Positions 1 to 10,726 of a DNA stretch of 40,612 nucleotides are shown piece by piece. Numbering within the stretch: the first letter of the stretch is position 1; every line of letters starts with the position of its first letter. This stretch comes from Paramacrobiotus richtersi. Lineage: Eukaryota; Tardigrada; Eutardigrada; Parachela; Macrobiotidae. Made by a program: the position numbers and the translations under genes. Below the pieces are notes generated by a model. That model searched no databases. It was not told the origin of the DNA and was given only the letters and a program-made list of their open reading frames with translations. Where the stretch lies: NCBI GenBank assembly GCA_034698045.1, contig JAQGAU010000107.1, forward strand, positions 1 through 40,612. Direction: 5' to 3'.

Positions 1-486
1 GTTTACTGCTAAAAACTGGCCCCCGAACATTGGGGTGCGCGAGTGGATGTTCGCCCCTAAGGGGGTTCAGTAACGTGTTTTTGTTGTTCTAGTTTTTGGT
101 TTGTTTTCATGTGACTTTTGTCAGCCATCCTCCTGTACTCATGTCCTGTTCTAACTCTTGCTGATAAGGCTGTATTTGACGACTGATGTAGTTGATACAA
201 TTTGTATATATTACAGAGGCCCACATCGCACTTGTCACAAAACGATTGATTACGAATATTTTTCAAACAATGCCATCACAGGCTTAGATAATCTGCACAA
301 CGGCTGTTGCGCCGTAATAACACAAATGTCAAGCTGTAACAGTAAGCGTTACGAATGTGATTAGAAAACCCAAGCTTGCCAGTTGCTAGTAAGTAGCCAA
401 CAGATTCGAGGCCACCATATGCGCGCGTTAATCCAAGCCAGATCTGCAAGCCAACTTTCTCTCTCTCCCTGATCCAGTCACACGCT
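1..486. other. Stretch without a recognised gene
   Basis: Only short, unconvincing open frames on both strands. The sequence becomes recognisable as retrotransposon coding sequence near base 487. Confidence 0.5.
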
Positions 487-1858
487 TCTGATATGGTCGG
501 GGCTGCTGTTCGACATTTATATCGACGATATGACCAGTTTCGTCTCCGAGAAGAGAACCACCACTGTCAGAGTCGGACATTTACAAATATTTTTGCTGAA
601 ATTTGCAGATGATGTAGCTGTTTTTGCGCATTCGGTCGAAGAACTTCAGAAATCTCTCGACCGTCTCAGTGCATATTCTGATGACCATGGTCTAGTGGTT
701 AACACGGGTAAATCGGTCACTATCGTTATCAAAGGTCAATCCAGACTGAATGTGAACTGCGAGGTGACAGTGAAAGGTCTACAGTTACAGCAGGTCCAGG
801 AATTCAAATACCTGGGCGTCCGACTGAACGATACGCTTTCCTTGAGTAAAAGCAAAACTGCACTGTTCGAAAGTGCGCGAGCAAGCTATTTCTCCCTTCA
901 ACAGCAGATCGCATCATCTCCTTCAGGCATTAATCTAGAGATAGCCGAAAGGATTTTCGAGTCCACCGTTGGTAGCACGATTCTATTCGGATCAGAATAC
1001 TGTGGTTCAAATGAAGAGATCAATAAGCTGCAAGTCAATTTTTACCGACGATTCTACAATATCAAGCAAAAAATCTCTCATGATGCATTCCATTACCTCA
1101 CATACAAAGCGCCCCTCCACCATCGACAAGTGAGCAGCCAAATGCGGTACATAGCTCGCGGTCTGAAACGACCATGCGACAGCTTGGTTCGGTTAGCTCT
1201 TACTGAGCTGATTTTTTCGGCAAAGACTCGAAAAAAGGGCTATATGCGACAAGCATTAAAGCCTTTCCATAACATCATGAGCCTGCCTTGGGAAGACGCA
1301 ACGGTCACGGAAAATAAGCTAACCATGATGTCTCCAGCAGACATCATGGCGAAGCTGAAGAAAGAGTTTACCGATAATCTTGTCGGTAAACTGCGCGAGG
1401 ATAACGGTCCCGGCCGAGGGAAGTTGTTTTTTATGTTGCAGGTACACCCGGAACCATTAGTGGCGCCTTATCTGCGCCAGCTACCGCCTCACCTTGCTGG
1501 TTCCATTTTACAATTGCTGACTGGCTGCCACCACTTTCGGATTGAGACTGGACGATGGGAGAAGTTGGAAAGGAGCCAACGGATATGTCGCCACTGCAAT
1601 GTTCTCGAGGACGAGACGCATGCTTTTTTTCACTGCCCCCTGCATATGCCGTCGCGGGAAGCGATACTCAGACGACTGGAGGCCAATGACGGGTCGGATA
1701 TTGTGGGTTACTTCAGGCGTTGCCTGAACACATATCCCAGAGAAGAGGCGTTGGACCACGACACGTACGTCTTTGGGCAGCTGGCCCTGCGTGTTCTCAA
1801 AGATGCGAAGGATTCATTTCACGGCCGGACAGTTCTCGACCAAGGTTGGGATCAGTAG
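487..1858 (+). CDS. Reverse transcriptase C-terminal fragment of a LINE
   Basis: This is the C-terminal part of a LINE ORF2-type polyprotein; the first in-frame Met is at 530 but the frame is open from further upstream. The catalytic motif reads FADDVAVF (family form Y/F-A-D-D) about 25 residues after that Met. The usual post-catalytic blocks follow, including NTGKS and FKYLGV. Near the C-terminus is a zinc-knuckle-like motif, C-x2-C-x7-H-x4-C, with residues CRHC and HAFFHC. The endonuclease domain and first half of the RT are missing, so the product cannot support retrotransposition alone. About 440 codons remain free of stops and frameshifts, which suggests a fairly young insertion. Clade not assigned. 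Confidence 0.9.
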
Positions 1859-2180
1859 CATAACGGAAGCCGGATTGGTATTTTGCGGTACAATTTGCTT
1901 TGACAATGCTTTAGTTGTCAAACTGCGAAACTTTCGCCCGTATGCTGGTTACGCAAGTTGCGGTTTTTTTCGTTTAGCCATCTAAATATATACTGTTTTT
2001 CACTTTTATCCATTTATCTCTGTTGTTTTGGCTTTTCATCGGTTTGTTTCAGTTTGTTTCGGTTTCTGGGTAGCTTTAACCCTGTTTCTCGCAAAAGGGA
2101 GATAATGCCACTGAACAGCATTGTGGCACCTGCTGGACGAAAAGTTCCAGAGGAATAAAGTTGTTGTTGTGTTGTTGATA
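487..2180 (+). mobile_element. 5'-truncated LINE (non-LTR retrotransposon)
   Basis: The element starts abruptly inside the reverse transcriptase domain, with LLFDIYIDDM-like residues read from about base 487. It continues through the C-terminal coding region to a stop at 1858 and a roughly 300-base 3' UTR. It ends in AATAAA followed by a TTG-rich simple tail near 2154-2180. A missing 5' end and a short repetitive 3' tail are the normal signature of incomplete target-primed reverse transcription. I could not identify a target-site duplication, so the exact left border is uncertain by tens of bases. Confidence 0.85.
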
Positions 2181-2868
2181 ACAACATCAGGCTGCTTCTT
2201 TTCTATTAGAGAAGCGCGCGCGCCACCAGAAAGCTTTGCTTTTATATGCCTAGTTCAGAACAGTGCCTGTACCGTTGTTACCAGCAAAATTCTTTGGGTA
2301 GATGTGGCTTCCCCTATTTACTTTTGAACAACGCTACGCCTTCATACGCAAGGAAGGGTCATTTCAGATGTTTGTTCACTATTTGTTTTCTGAGCCTAAT
2401 TCTTGGCCAATACAAATAGAATAAAGGCCATTCCATCAGAGCTCAGATTCGCGGAAGTTTTACAGTTTTTTCTTGGCGTTTTATTTTGGCGCAGACCCGC
2501 GAAAAGCACCCCGCTTTTTTTACACCGACTCACCGTTAAAAGATTTTAAATGTTTGGCGAAAGCAGTCGACAAACTTATTTTGATTTTTTTATATTGTAC
2601 TGTTGTCCAGTAATTTTCGCACCGTAAATATTCGTTGATACCGGTTACTTATTAGCAATTTTGGCACTTACAAAATTTCCTACACGTTATTTTAACGGTT
2701 CAAGCTTTTTCAGTTCCGTTTTGTCAGAATCTATCCTCAACGGTTTTATCGCTAATACTCCGTGTGTTTATTCGTCTGTTATAAAAAGCAACTGGTTTTA
2801 AAAGTTGATATCAACATAAAACGAAGCCACGATGATCACCACATACACGTCAGGTGGGCGGAGTGTCG
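2181..2868. other. AT-rich intergenic stretch
   Basis: No convincing coding frame, RNA gene or repeat seen between the LINE tail and the thioredoxin-like fragment. Confidence 0.5.
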
Positions 2869-3001
2869 TTAGAGGCGTTTCTTGTGCATATCCTCCAGCT
2901 TGAATCCGTTGGCGCCCGAGAAGGTCCCCACAGTCTTTCCGCTCTTGATGAAGGGGAACGCGCAGAAAGGGCTAATTCATGAAGACGCGACATCCACGTA
3001 G
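2869..3001 (-). pseudogene. Thioredoxin C-terminal fragment
   Basis: Minus-strand translation ending at a TAA at 2869-2871 gives about 30 residues that match the end of thioredoxin: FPFIKSGKTVGTFSGAN, then FKLEDMHKKRL. The family form at this place is PTF-x-F-K-x-G-x-x-V-x-x-F-x-G-A-N followed by KLE and a basic tail. Just upstream, VYVDVASS resembles the conserved VDVD strand but is followed by an in-frame stop. The active-site WCGPC region is not found in the next 200 bases. I read it as a decayed fragment of a thioredoxin gene; a real terminal exon of a damaged gene is the alternative. Confidence 0.6.
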
Positions 3002-3206
3002 ACCGGATAGTCCAATTCAAAGGGAACAGTAATCATTAGCACCGACAAACAACATCCAAATAAACCATTTTAATAAACATCGCGATCAGTTGGAAAGGCA
3101 AAGAGAGAATTTGTCCCAGGTTAACTGCTCATCATTCATCAGTGGAAGCCGGATCAAAGACACCACATCATTCCGCATGAGGGTCACTCGCCGCTTCGGC
3201 CCGTTC

Positions 3207-3605
3207 CTATTCCGCTTGTGCCACCTGTGCCACCGCCTTCGCAGCTAGTGCCGCCGCCTTCGCAGCCAGTGCCGCCAACACCGCCTGCTCTGCCGGTTCC
3301 GCTCCACTCTTGTGCACTTTTATTGGGTTGCCCTGTGAATTCTTTTTCAGAAGAAACTGTTTGCATTTGAAGCACTTCAGACCGAGTCCACTATGGTTAT
3401 GGAATGAATTCATGTGCCGGTACCGGCCGCATTCTTTTATAAAAGTGCTCCTGCACGGTGGATGCAGGCATTTAAACTGCTGTTGGCCAGCTGTAAAACG
3501 AAGATCCGGTAGTGTCTCAGCAAAAAGTTGTGCCCCACGACGAGGCTTTGCCTGTGGAGAACCATGTTTGCAACAAATTTCATTAATTAAGATAGGTACG
3601 CATAC
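3207..3605 (-). CDS. C2H2 zinc-finger exon, partial or decayed
   Basis: An open frame of 132 codons on the minus strand with no Met until base 3413, so it is an internal exon or a relic. It contains one good C2H2 finger at 3399-3476: C-x4-C-x12-H-x4-H, with Phe and Tyr in the hydrophobic positions (FKCLHPPC ... RYRHMNSFH). A second C-x2-C pair follows (KCFKCKQF) without matching histidines. The C-terminal 30 residues are alanine-rich low complexity produced by a 21-base tandem repeat. Possible splice acceptors lie before GCAAAGCC and before CTGGCCAAC inside the frame. A zinc-finger nucleic-acid-binding role is a family inference only. Confidence 0.5.
   Translation of the reverse strand, partial: VCVPILINEICCKHGSPQAKPRRGAQLFAETLPDLRFTAGQQQFKCLHPPCRSTFIKECGRYRHMNSFHNHSGLGLKCFKCKQFLLKKNSQGNPIKVHKSGAEPAEQAVLAALAAKAAALAAKAVAQVAQAE
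3233..3271. repeat. 21-base GC-rich tandem repeat
   Basis: Two neighbouring copies of a unit of the form CCGCCTTCGCAGCYAGTG spaced 21 bases apart, with degenerate copies on both sides. On the minus strand it yields Ala/Lys-rich residues in one frame and Gly/Thr-rich residues in another. Confidence 0.7.
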
Positions 3606-4556
3606 TCAAAATTTATTGGCAAAAGCCGCAGCGAAAAAGAGAGCAAGCGCATAGACACTACCACAAATTCAAAGTTGAACATTTAAGAATGTTAACATTT
3701 ATCTAACATTCAAGTAAAACATTTAACGCATACTTATAAATAAACAATCAATAATTATGAATAATTATGAATACATATGTTGTAATAATTATGAATAATT
3801 ATAATAATAAATAATAATTATGAATAAGAAATATGAATAATTATGTTGTTTGTTCAGTAAGGTAATTTCACTCACATGGCACCGGAATCACATTTCACAC
3901 ACAAATAATCTCCGTTTTTTCCTGTAGCTGCATTTAATTCTGAAAGTATTTTTAATGAAGTCCAAACGAGCTCGAGTAGGGCATGGACGGAATCCCAATG
4001 AGCAACGGGATAACAGGTGAGGCGCCAGTGCTATCGCCCTTGTATGACAGCGCACTGTGTCAGCAGTCGTTGCTGAACTGCTTCGCATCGTGCTCTGATT
4101 CCTTTACTGGCGATTTGTGGCGCAGAATCCGCTTTCTCTTGATCACCCCAGTAGGAAAATGTTGTATGTATCATATTCCATTATTTTACAGCCCTTCAGC
4201 CGAGTGAATTTGGATTGTGCACCGCAAAAGCGTCAGTAAGCATAAAGTCCGTGACAAAAACCAAGAACACAGTGCGCTGTCATGCCAGGGCGGTAGCAGT
4301 GGTGATTCCGTTATCTTCTCATTAATTTTATATTTTTCAAATTACAACCCAGCCGTCCTCTCGCTCGTTTGGGCATGAACTGTTTATTAAAACACTTTCA
4401 TAATTAAATGTAATTACAGCAAAAAACGGGAATTATTTGTGTGTTAAATGTGATGCCGGTGTCTTGTCAGTTTATAACATCCTCCAGTGGCCTATTCTCA
4501 TTGAATAAAAGTAATAAAAATATAAACTAAATACTACAAATAAAATTCAATATAAT
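3606..4556. other. AT-rich intergenic stretch
   Basis: No supported gene. It holds a low-complexity array (listed separately) and unremarkable AT-rich sequence. Confidence 0.5.
3747..3846. repeat. Degenerate AATAATTATG array
   Basis: About 100 bases built from imperfect copies of AATAATTATG and shorter TAA-type derivatives. Confidence 0.75.
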
Positions 4557-5765
4557 TTATGTAGTTGCAGTAGTCGTCTCTGGTGCCAGCTTTTCTACGT
4601 TGCCGACGTAGAATAACAGTTATTCTACGTTGCCAATAAAATATAATGTAAAAAATATTTAAATTAAATATAAAAATATCACAAACAAAAATATCAACTG
4701 AATATAAATTGGAGTTTGTCGAATTAGACCTGGAGAGCGAATCATCAAGGGCCTAACGGAGGCTACCAACAGAAAAATAAATAAACGGCTTCACGCCGAA
4801 AAAATAATTAAAATCAGACGGCTTATGAGTCGCACAAAATGAGGGCAATCATCACGAACGCTATTTTGATTTTACCTGCTGGCATTTCAGTGTTGCTGGT
4901 CTCCACAGAATCACGCACCCGGAGATCATAATTGTAGGCGTTATTTTTTACCACTTTGGCCTTTCGATGCTTGCGGTATCTGCATCAAACCAAATACATT
5001 AAACAAAACATTAAAATGAGCGCTCTGCCACTTTCTTTATTATAATAATTAAAACAAGCCTTTTACTATCCTAACAAGTGAAATAATGCCGTCGATATGA
5101 CAATAAAGTAAATAATAAGCTGCTGCGGAGCGAAAAATCAGATATCAAATAAATAGTAGGCTTGCAAATGGAGCGATAGTAAATTTTTTTATTATTATTT
5201 TCATTGAAACTTTTTTTCGTTTCATAATGACATCGTTGGCACACAAGAACATGTAAGCCTTTCGAAACGTTAATTGTAAAATTAATGGTAAGTAAATATT
5301 AAAGGCTGAAAAAAGGGTGATAATAAACCGAAACCGGTGTCGGAAAGTAAAACCAACACTGGAATTTACCTTTTCGTATTGTTGGCATGCGGTTCACGAT
5401 CAGCATTTGGGGATGAACTATTGACGATGGAACTGTTCGGGGATACATTTCCTCCATGCTCCAGCAGCTTCATTACATCAGCTTGGTCATGAACAAATTA
5501 ATTTCCGAGAGCGTCTGCAGTGTGTGTTTTCCCCAGACTCTTTCCGTGCACATAAATCTGGGCCGCATAAAAGTTCGCCCACTACGCTAATAAGGACAAA
5601 TGCGCACAGTTCTGGTCATGTTGGGAGTCTCGCCCAGTAGATCCAGCTGGAAAAAGACCACAGTCCGCGCCGGATAATTAACATATCGCATCCAATCCGA
5701 GCCATGTTCCTTCCAATTGCAGTCGATCAGTTGCTGAAATACTCGTAGCTGATCGAGGTCCAGAG
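4557..5765 (-). pseudogene. Ankyrin-repeat gene, 3' part, decayed
   Basis: Read on the minus strand. A frame at about 5760-5580 gives LDLDQLRVFQQLIDCNWKEH and further protein-like sequence. Another frame at 5640-5370 gives ankyrin-like residues, ending VMKLLEHGGNVSP, with a TAG and a TAA inside it. That exon ends AAAAG|GTAAAT at 5370 in phase 2. The next exon (4979-4876) follows a TGATGCAG acceptor and continues in phase as a basic stretch, YRKHRKAKVVKNNAYNYD, ending at a GTAAAA donor. A last short exon (4594-4557) adds EKLAPETTTATT and a stop, again in the right phase. The preserved splice sites beside internal stops and frame changes point to a once-functional gene that has decayed. Ankyrin identity rests on one clear repeat end and one weaker repeat. 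Confidence 0.55.
4606..4630. repeat. Near-perfect 12-bp-arm hairpin
   Basis: ACGTAGAATAAC, one A, then GTTATTCTACGT. It sits about 12 bases upstream, in transcription sense, of the acceptor proposed for the last exon of the ankyrin-type pseudogene. Confidence 0.85.
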
Positions 5766-6363
5766 TTAAGTCGCGAGCGGGTTCAGGGGCGGGTGCGCGG
5801 CCGCGGGAGCTTGTGCCGGGTGGGGTGGGTGAGAGGACAAGGATTCTCTATCCTCGATGGAAAGGATAATTTCCCGGTACTCGTAGATGGCCTTGTGTAA
5901 GGCCCCTACTGTGCCGAAACCTCGGTGGCCAGATCTGCGGCTTTCCCCGCATTGCAGACGTTCTTGGCGGTGTCCTGCAGCAGAAGCGTCATGTCCCTGT
6001 AATACGCGCGTCGCAGGTTGACCTCCCTTTGGGCCACTTGCCCGCGCGCGATCTCTTCCTGTCGGGCGCTTTTCTCTGCCTGGGCTTGCAAGGCCGCCTC
6101 GCGCTTGGCGCCCTCCTCCGCCCGGACGCATGCGGTCTGCAGGCGCTATCCAGGGCCTGTGTGCGCAAAACATTTTCGCGCGCAACGCCGTCCCGGATCT
6201 GTGCGCGTAGGCTATTTTCGGGCACCAACCCGGCGTCCAGGAGAGCCTGGTATTTGGCTCCGATATCCTGCGCCGCTGTACGCAAGCGACTGCTGGCATC
6301 CTCGCCGGCCCCGTCTTCTGCAGCTTTTAGGGTCGCCGTCAGTTCTTGCTCCGTCAGAGCCAT
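5766..6363 (-). pseudogene. GC-rich coiled-coil coding relic (5' part)
   Basis: Starts at ATG 6361-6363 and reads about 74 residues of Ala/Glu-rich helical protein (MALTEQELTATLKAAEDGAG ...). A one-base frame change near 6150 leads to another 75 or so residues of coiled-coil type, including REAALQAQAEKSARQEEIAR, up to a stop at 5906. A further frame change gives ALHKAIYEYREIILSIEDRE and a Pro/His-rich linker. All three frames are protein-like, so I infer one ancestral ORF of about 200 residues broken by at least two indels. It leads directly into the ankyrin-type relic on the same strand and may be the same gene. By eye it is much more GC-rich than its flanks. Function not recognised. Confidence 0.6.
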
Positions 6364-7214
6364 AATTGTCCGTCAGTTTGTGTCGGTTAAGATGTCCGGA
6401 CTACCGAGTAAGCAACGAACGGGCTGAGCAGAGGTGTTTCAGAAATGATATTTTATATTTCCCCCAAAAATCCACTAATTTAATGTGCTCGAGGCAGGTA
6501 ACAAAGTAGACACCTGCAGAAAATATTCTTGAGTATATTTTAGTAGTTTTAATTAGTTGCAAAATGTATTTTTACAACTTGAAATTGTTTTTATTTAAAA
6601 TGTATGAAGAAATTACCTTTGCAACGCGCGTAGACACGCTGATGCGCCGAGTTTATATACTGTGCCAGATTGTGCGGCAAAATGCCTTGATATGGTATCC
6701 TTCGGCCTTTGATTACACGACCAGCGATTTCTTGCAATGAATATCAGATAGCGGTCAAAACGCTTGACAAGTGAGCTGCAAAGAAAATTCTGGATACAAT
6801 TCTGGTTAAAATTCAACATTGACCAATTAGCAATGCTCATGTGCACTGATGTTTTATAATCCATGCTTTTAGTTAGTTCAAGTTAATTATAACTAATCCA
6901 GAATGCAGCAGCGAAACAGTTCAATAATCAGAAAAGTGAGAATACACCGTGAAAAATCATTACAAAAATTCCAAAAATAAGAAAATAAAGGAAAAGTTAA
7001 AACTTCACCTTGGAAAAAATTGAAAAAATCACGTGAATATTAATCAGTTGAAAGGAAACAACCATATTTTCTGCTGCAGGAAATTAACAGGAGTACCTGT
7101 AATATATTGACTGAATCCAGCTGCTTTGTTACTTTGTAATCCAGAACAAGCAACAACACAGATCACATCAAACGGTGGACTATAAACATTACGCAACGAT
7201 CCGCTCCCTTAATA
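6364..7214. other. AT-rich stretch without a gene
   Basis: Lies upstream of the coiled-coil relic. No protein-like frame, RNA gene or clear repeat seen. Confidence 0.45.
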
Positions 7215-7398
7215 GTCAGGGTATAACATTAGATTGTCCAAACATAGCAGCCCAGAACTAACGGAGCGTACAGTGCCAATGCGTCGGCCCGCAATGTCAA
7301 CATGGAGGCGGATTGCCACAAGCTCTCTTTGGCGAAATATCTCCGACTGGGGCGCGCATCCGCCACCCAGTTACACAATCTTCGCTCCACGATTCAGA
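7215..7398 (-). pseudogene. Possible exon relic in GC-rich block
   Basis: A minus-strand frame between two stops reads RRLCNWVADARPSRRYFAKE and continues with leucine-rich sequence to LVLGCY. The opposite strand also holds an open frame with protein-like composition (MEADCHKLSLAKYLRLGRAS), so the strand is not certain. I favour minus because the flanking relics are on that strand. No domain recognised. Confidence 0.25.
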
Positions 7399-7792
7399 AC
7401 ATGTAGTCATTCGTTTCTTTCTCAACGCAAACGGATATAAAAACACGGGAGAAGGAAACACCCGTGGTAAACGAGTTGGGGAGCTCAAGGTTGAGTACTG
7501 AAACAGCAGGAAAACCTGGAAAAACAGTCTATGTGCCGCGTGGCTGGCTGGTTGGCGTGGCGAGTCGAAGTGACTACTCGAGGGGCGGAACTGTGCTCCG
7601 CTAATCGCTTGCAGTACTAAAACGTTGCGTTGGCTTTCCGTTCATGTTATAAGTCGTAAAAAGTCGAGCTAGACTGCTAGTCCGCGCAGTGAAGCTGAAG
7701 AGCTGTTCTGAATGCGACGATGTTGCTTCCGCCCCTCTGAATAACTGAATGAGTGGGTCAATTGTTGGTTTTTCCTTGTGGGGGTATCAACA

Positions 7793-8030
7793 TCATTGTA
7801 CGGGACTGCCGAAGGGGCCGGTGGCGTCGCGGGCGCCCTTGTTCAAGAGCTGGATCGAGTTGGTGGAGAAGCGGAAGTGGGAGGCGAAGGATAGGGGGAA
7901 GGCATGGTGGTGCCGTTGATTGAGGCGAATGGGTCTGGGACGGGCGGAAGGGGTTTCTGGGGACCAGTGGTGATGTAGGTGACGGTTTCCAGAATGTTTT
8001 TGTTGACGTTGATGCTGTTTTGTACTTGGT
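7793..8030 (-). pseudogene. Ankyrin-like gene fragment
   Basis: One minus-strand frame reads NILETVTYITTGPQKPLPPV and on through PDPFASINGTTM; a neighbouring frame continues FRFSTNSIQLLNKGARDATG to a stop at 7793. Joined by one indel these resemble the end of an ankyrin repeat (x-LL-x-x-GA-x-D) with a Pro-rich lead. It lies upstream, in transcription sense, of the other ankyrin and coiled-coil relics, so all may come from one decayed gene. Identity is tentative. Confidence 0.4.
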
Positions 8031-8040
8031 TTTTTAATGG

Positions 8041-10237
8041 TTTATTTTTTATTATTTATACAAATTATTTGCCATATAATTCGTTTCTTTCTGCAGTATT
8101 TCATTCGAATTTATGTTGACTTTTTTTCATATTAACGTTACGTTAGTTTACATGCTATTTTTTGAATCGGTTTTTTTTAGTATTTATTCAAATTAGTTTT
8201 CATTTATTTCGGTATTTTCTTCGTTATTTTACGGTGTATTAACAATTATATTGATTTGTTGGCTATAATAATTTTGCACTATTTGCCATTTAATTTGTTA
8301 CTATCTCCATTATTTTATATGAATCTATATTATGTTTATTGCTGTACCATAGAATTTATATTAATTATAAACCAATCAATTATATTAATTTTACATTGTT
8401 TTACATCATACTTTCTATATTTTTATGAATATATGAGTGTTTATCAATATGTCGGTTTGACGACTAGAAAGTGAAATTATTTGGATTTGGACATTCTCGT
8501 ACTCCAAAATGGAGTTTTGCTTAATATGATTCAATTACTTTTTCGAAACAAATTTCTGAAGTACAAACTGAATGCGCTTTTCTTTCTTTCGCGTTATAAA
8601 TTAACTCTTGCTCAGATCGGGTTTTTTCAGTTTGCTGTTATCAGCCGCTTTTCCGTTCCGCAAGCAGTTGTTCCGCAACCAGTTGTTCATGTCATTATTT
8701 TCTTAGCAACCGTATCAGTAGACTTCGGAGATTTTCAGGGTCACTTTGAACAGATTTTTTTAACATGCATATGACGCCGGATCAACATATTCGATATTAA
8801 ACATCATGTGACCAAGTTTTCGCCTATGGGAACATGATATCGGTTTTCTTTTGCAGTTTTCTGTTGGTAAAATTTAACTGATGAGTAACTATTGACGTAA
8901 TTATTACTCACAACACAGCTTGTTTAAACCTCCTATTATTATTACCGCAACTTTTCATTATTATCATAAACATAGTGGTCGAAATGAAATATACCGACAA
9001 CAACTTTGGGAGAGACGCCGTGTTGTTGGAAATTGCACCTTTCTTGAGAAAAAAAATTAAGGGACCTGTTACTGGGAGGTGACCAGTTGTCGAGAAACAA
9101 CCAATTGTCGCGAAATGATCGGTTGTTCGGGAAATGACCTTTAGTAACATAACCTCTCTTCCTGTGAGATGTATTTGGTCATTAGGAAACAGGCTATCTT
9201 TTGCGCTTTCATAAAAACCACGCGTTCTCACAAGCTGGTGCGTGGTTCTCCGCAAAATGTACAGTACGTCATGCCCATTTGCATAAGCGGATCGAGTTTC
9301 TGCCAACCGTATCTTCTATGGCATAGTTGCCGTGAACGGGTCTTGTATCGCAGTGAGCAGCTCGTTGTTATCGAGAAGCTAACTTTATAACTGTGCCCTT
9401 TTCGGAAACCGATGGCTAAGAATGCGATTTTTTGAATATCAACCAGCCTGAAGTTGTTTTTAAAGGTCATTTGCGCAACTCCGACGCATTTCTGACAGCT
9501 TTATATCTTTATTTACACTGTCCAGTAAACATTTCTAAAAAGTAATCCCTGTCATCATCGAGGTTTCTCAATATGATGAAAAGAACGTCAGTTTTGGTGA
9601 CAGAAAGTTCGTCAATTATCAGCACGCAAGCGCCACGCAGGTTGGACTTTTCCGGTGTTTCGGTATTTCGGAGTGCCTATTTCGGCAACTTTCCAAATTG
9701 GGCTTACCATTTGGCGAATCGCCGAAATAAGCATTCCTTTAATTGGAGGGGTGGGTACTGAAGAAGTGTCCCTATCGACTAGTTAGTTTATATTTCTCCC
9801 CGTGTTTTCATCCACGCTGGTGGTAGCATTATTAGAAGATTAATACCTGATTAATTTGCTTTACAGAGCTGCGGGTACGGCTCATCACTGGCACCGGTTC
9901 TGTCGGGCGCTCAGCTCTTAAAGAGCGATACCGACTCATCCGTTCCCTGATGCAGCTCGTTTAGACAGGGGCTCACCGGTCTGACTTGCATGCACCGATT
10001 CTCTGCACGTTCCATCCTGTTGCAATTCACTTTGAGTGATCGATACTAAATGCGAACTGTGATAGGATGAAAAGTGCAAAACACCATGCCACGCGTTAAA
10101 ACGTTGCAACAGCGCTTCTGCAAGCGTGATACCGTTGGGATGATTATACTCTGTGGTAATGTACAAGCTGCAGCAGAGACTAGCTGTTGTGTGTGTCTTT
10201 ATTCCCCTGAGCTATTACAAGGCATCGACGGAAGAGG
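8041..10237. other. Region without supported genes
   Basis: Very AT-rich up to about 8480, then mixed sequence. Open frames of up to about 130 codons exist but none has a recognisable domain, start context or splice pattern. Parts of 9290-9440 and 10690-10850 look like diverged copies of one another (shared GCMRATCGAKTTYTGCCAAC-like and CCGATGGCWAAGAATG stretches). Confidence 0.4.
9082..9138. repeat. Three 19-base tandem units
   Basis: Units begin ACCAGTTGTCGAGAAACAA, CCAATTGTCGCGAAATGAT and CGGTTGTTCGGGAAATGAC. They share the TTGTYSGSGAAA core and directly abut. Similar CAGTTGTTC motifs occur near 8665-8690. Confidence 0.7.
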
Positions 10238-10726
10238 ATGTGTGGCCCACAGTATCTTCCGTCCATGCTTTGTAATCCATCAGGGCCAATTGTGGGCATC
10301 TATTACTTCAATTGCGGGCCACCAACAAACATCTGTTCCCACAAGCGGGGCACCGTACAGCTCGGGTGTGTTAAACAAAACGATCGTGCAGAAATAAACC
10401 CAGCTGCACCAATTACGGGTTTAACTTTGTATTGTCTTTATCTAACATTGGCTGGCACTGGTTGTTGGTTTGCGCCGTGCAGTCAGTCTTTGGACAGAAT
10501 GGTGGAATGCTGCGCAACCATTCCACAATGTAATTTTTTACTGTATTTTTTGACACCTTTGTTTCTGATTATTATGTGCATTACAGGCGGAAAAGACATG
10601 ACTTTTCCGAAAAGGTGGGTAAGTACAAGTACGGCTGCCTATGACTTGCAACACAAGCCAATTTTTTCTTTACATCGTGACGGTTTGTGTGTGCAGATCG
10701 ATTTTTGCCAACCGCAGGCCGCTTGA
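10238..10726 (+). CDS. Cys-rich open frame, uncertain
   Basis: A 162-codon frame from ATG at 10238. Its first 50 residues are Cys/Pro/Gly-rich (for example MCGPQYLPSMLCNPSGPIVG, then further cysteines at fairly even spacing), as in secreted disulphide-rich domains. The later part is hydrophobic and looks less like protein. There is no signal peptide at the start, so if real the first part would be an internal exon, with a possible acceptor at CCCACAG just after the ATG. No family recognised, and chance cannot be excluded. Confidence 0.25.
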   Translation: MCGPQYLPSMLCNPSGPIVGIYYFNCGPPTNICSHKRGTVQLGCVKQNDRAEINPAAPITGLTLYCLYLTLAGTGCWFAPCSQSLDRMVECCATIPQCNFLLYFLTPLFLIIMCITGGKDMTFPKRWVSTSTAAYDLQHKPIFSLHRDGLCVQIDFCQPQAA

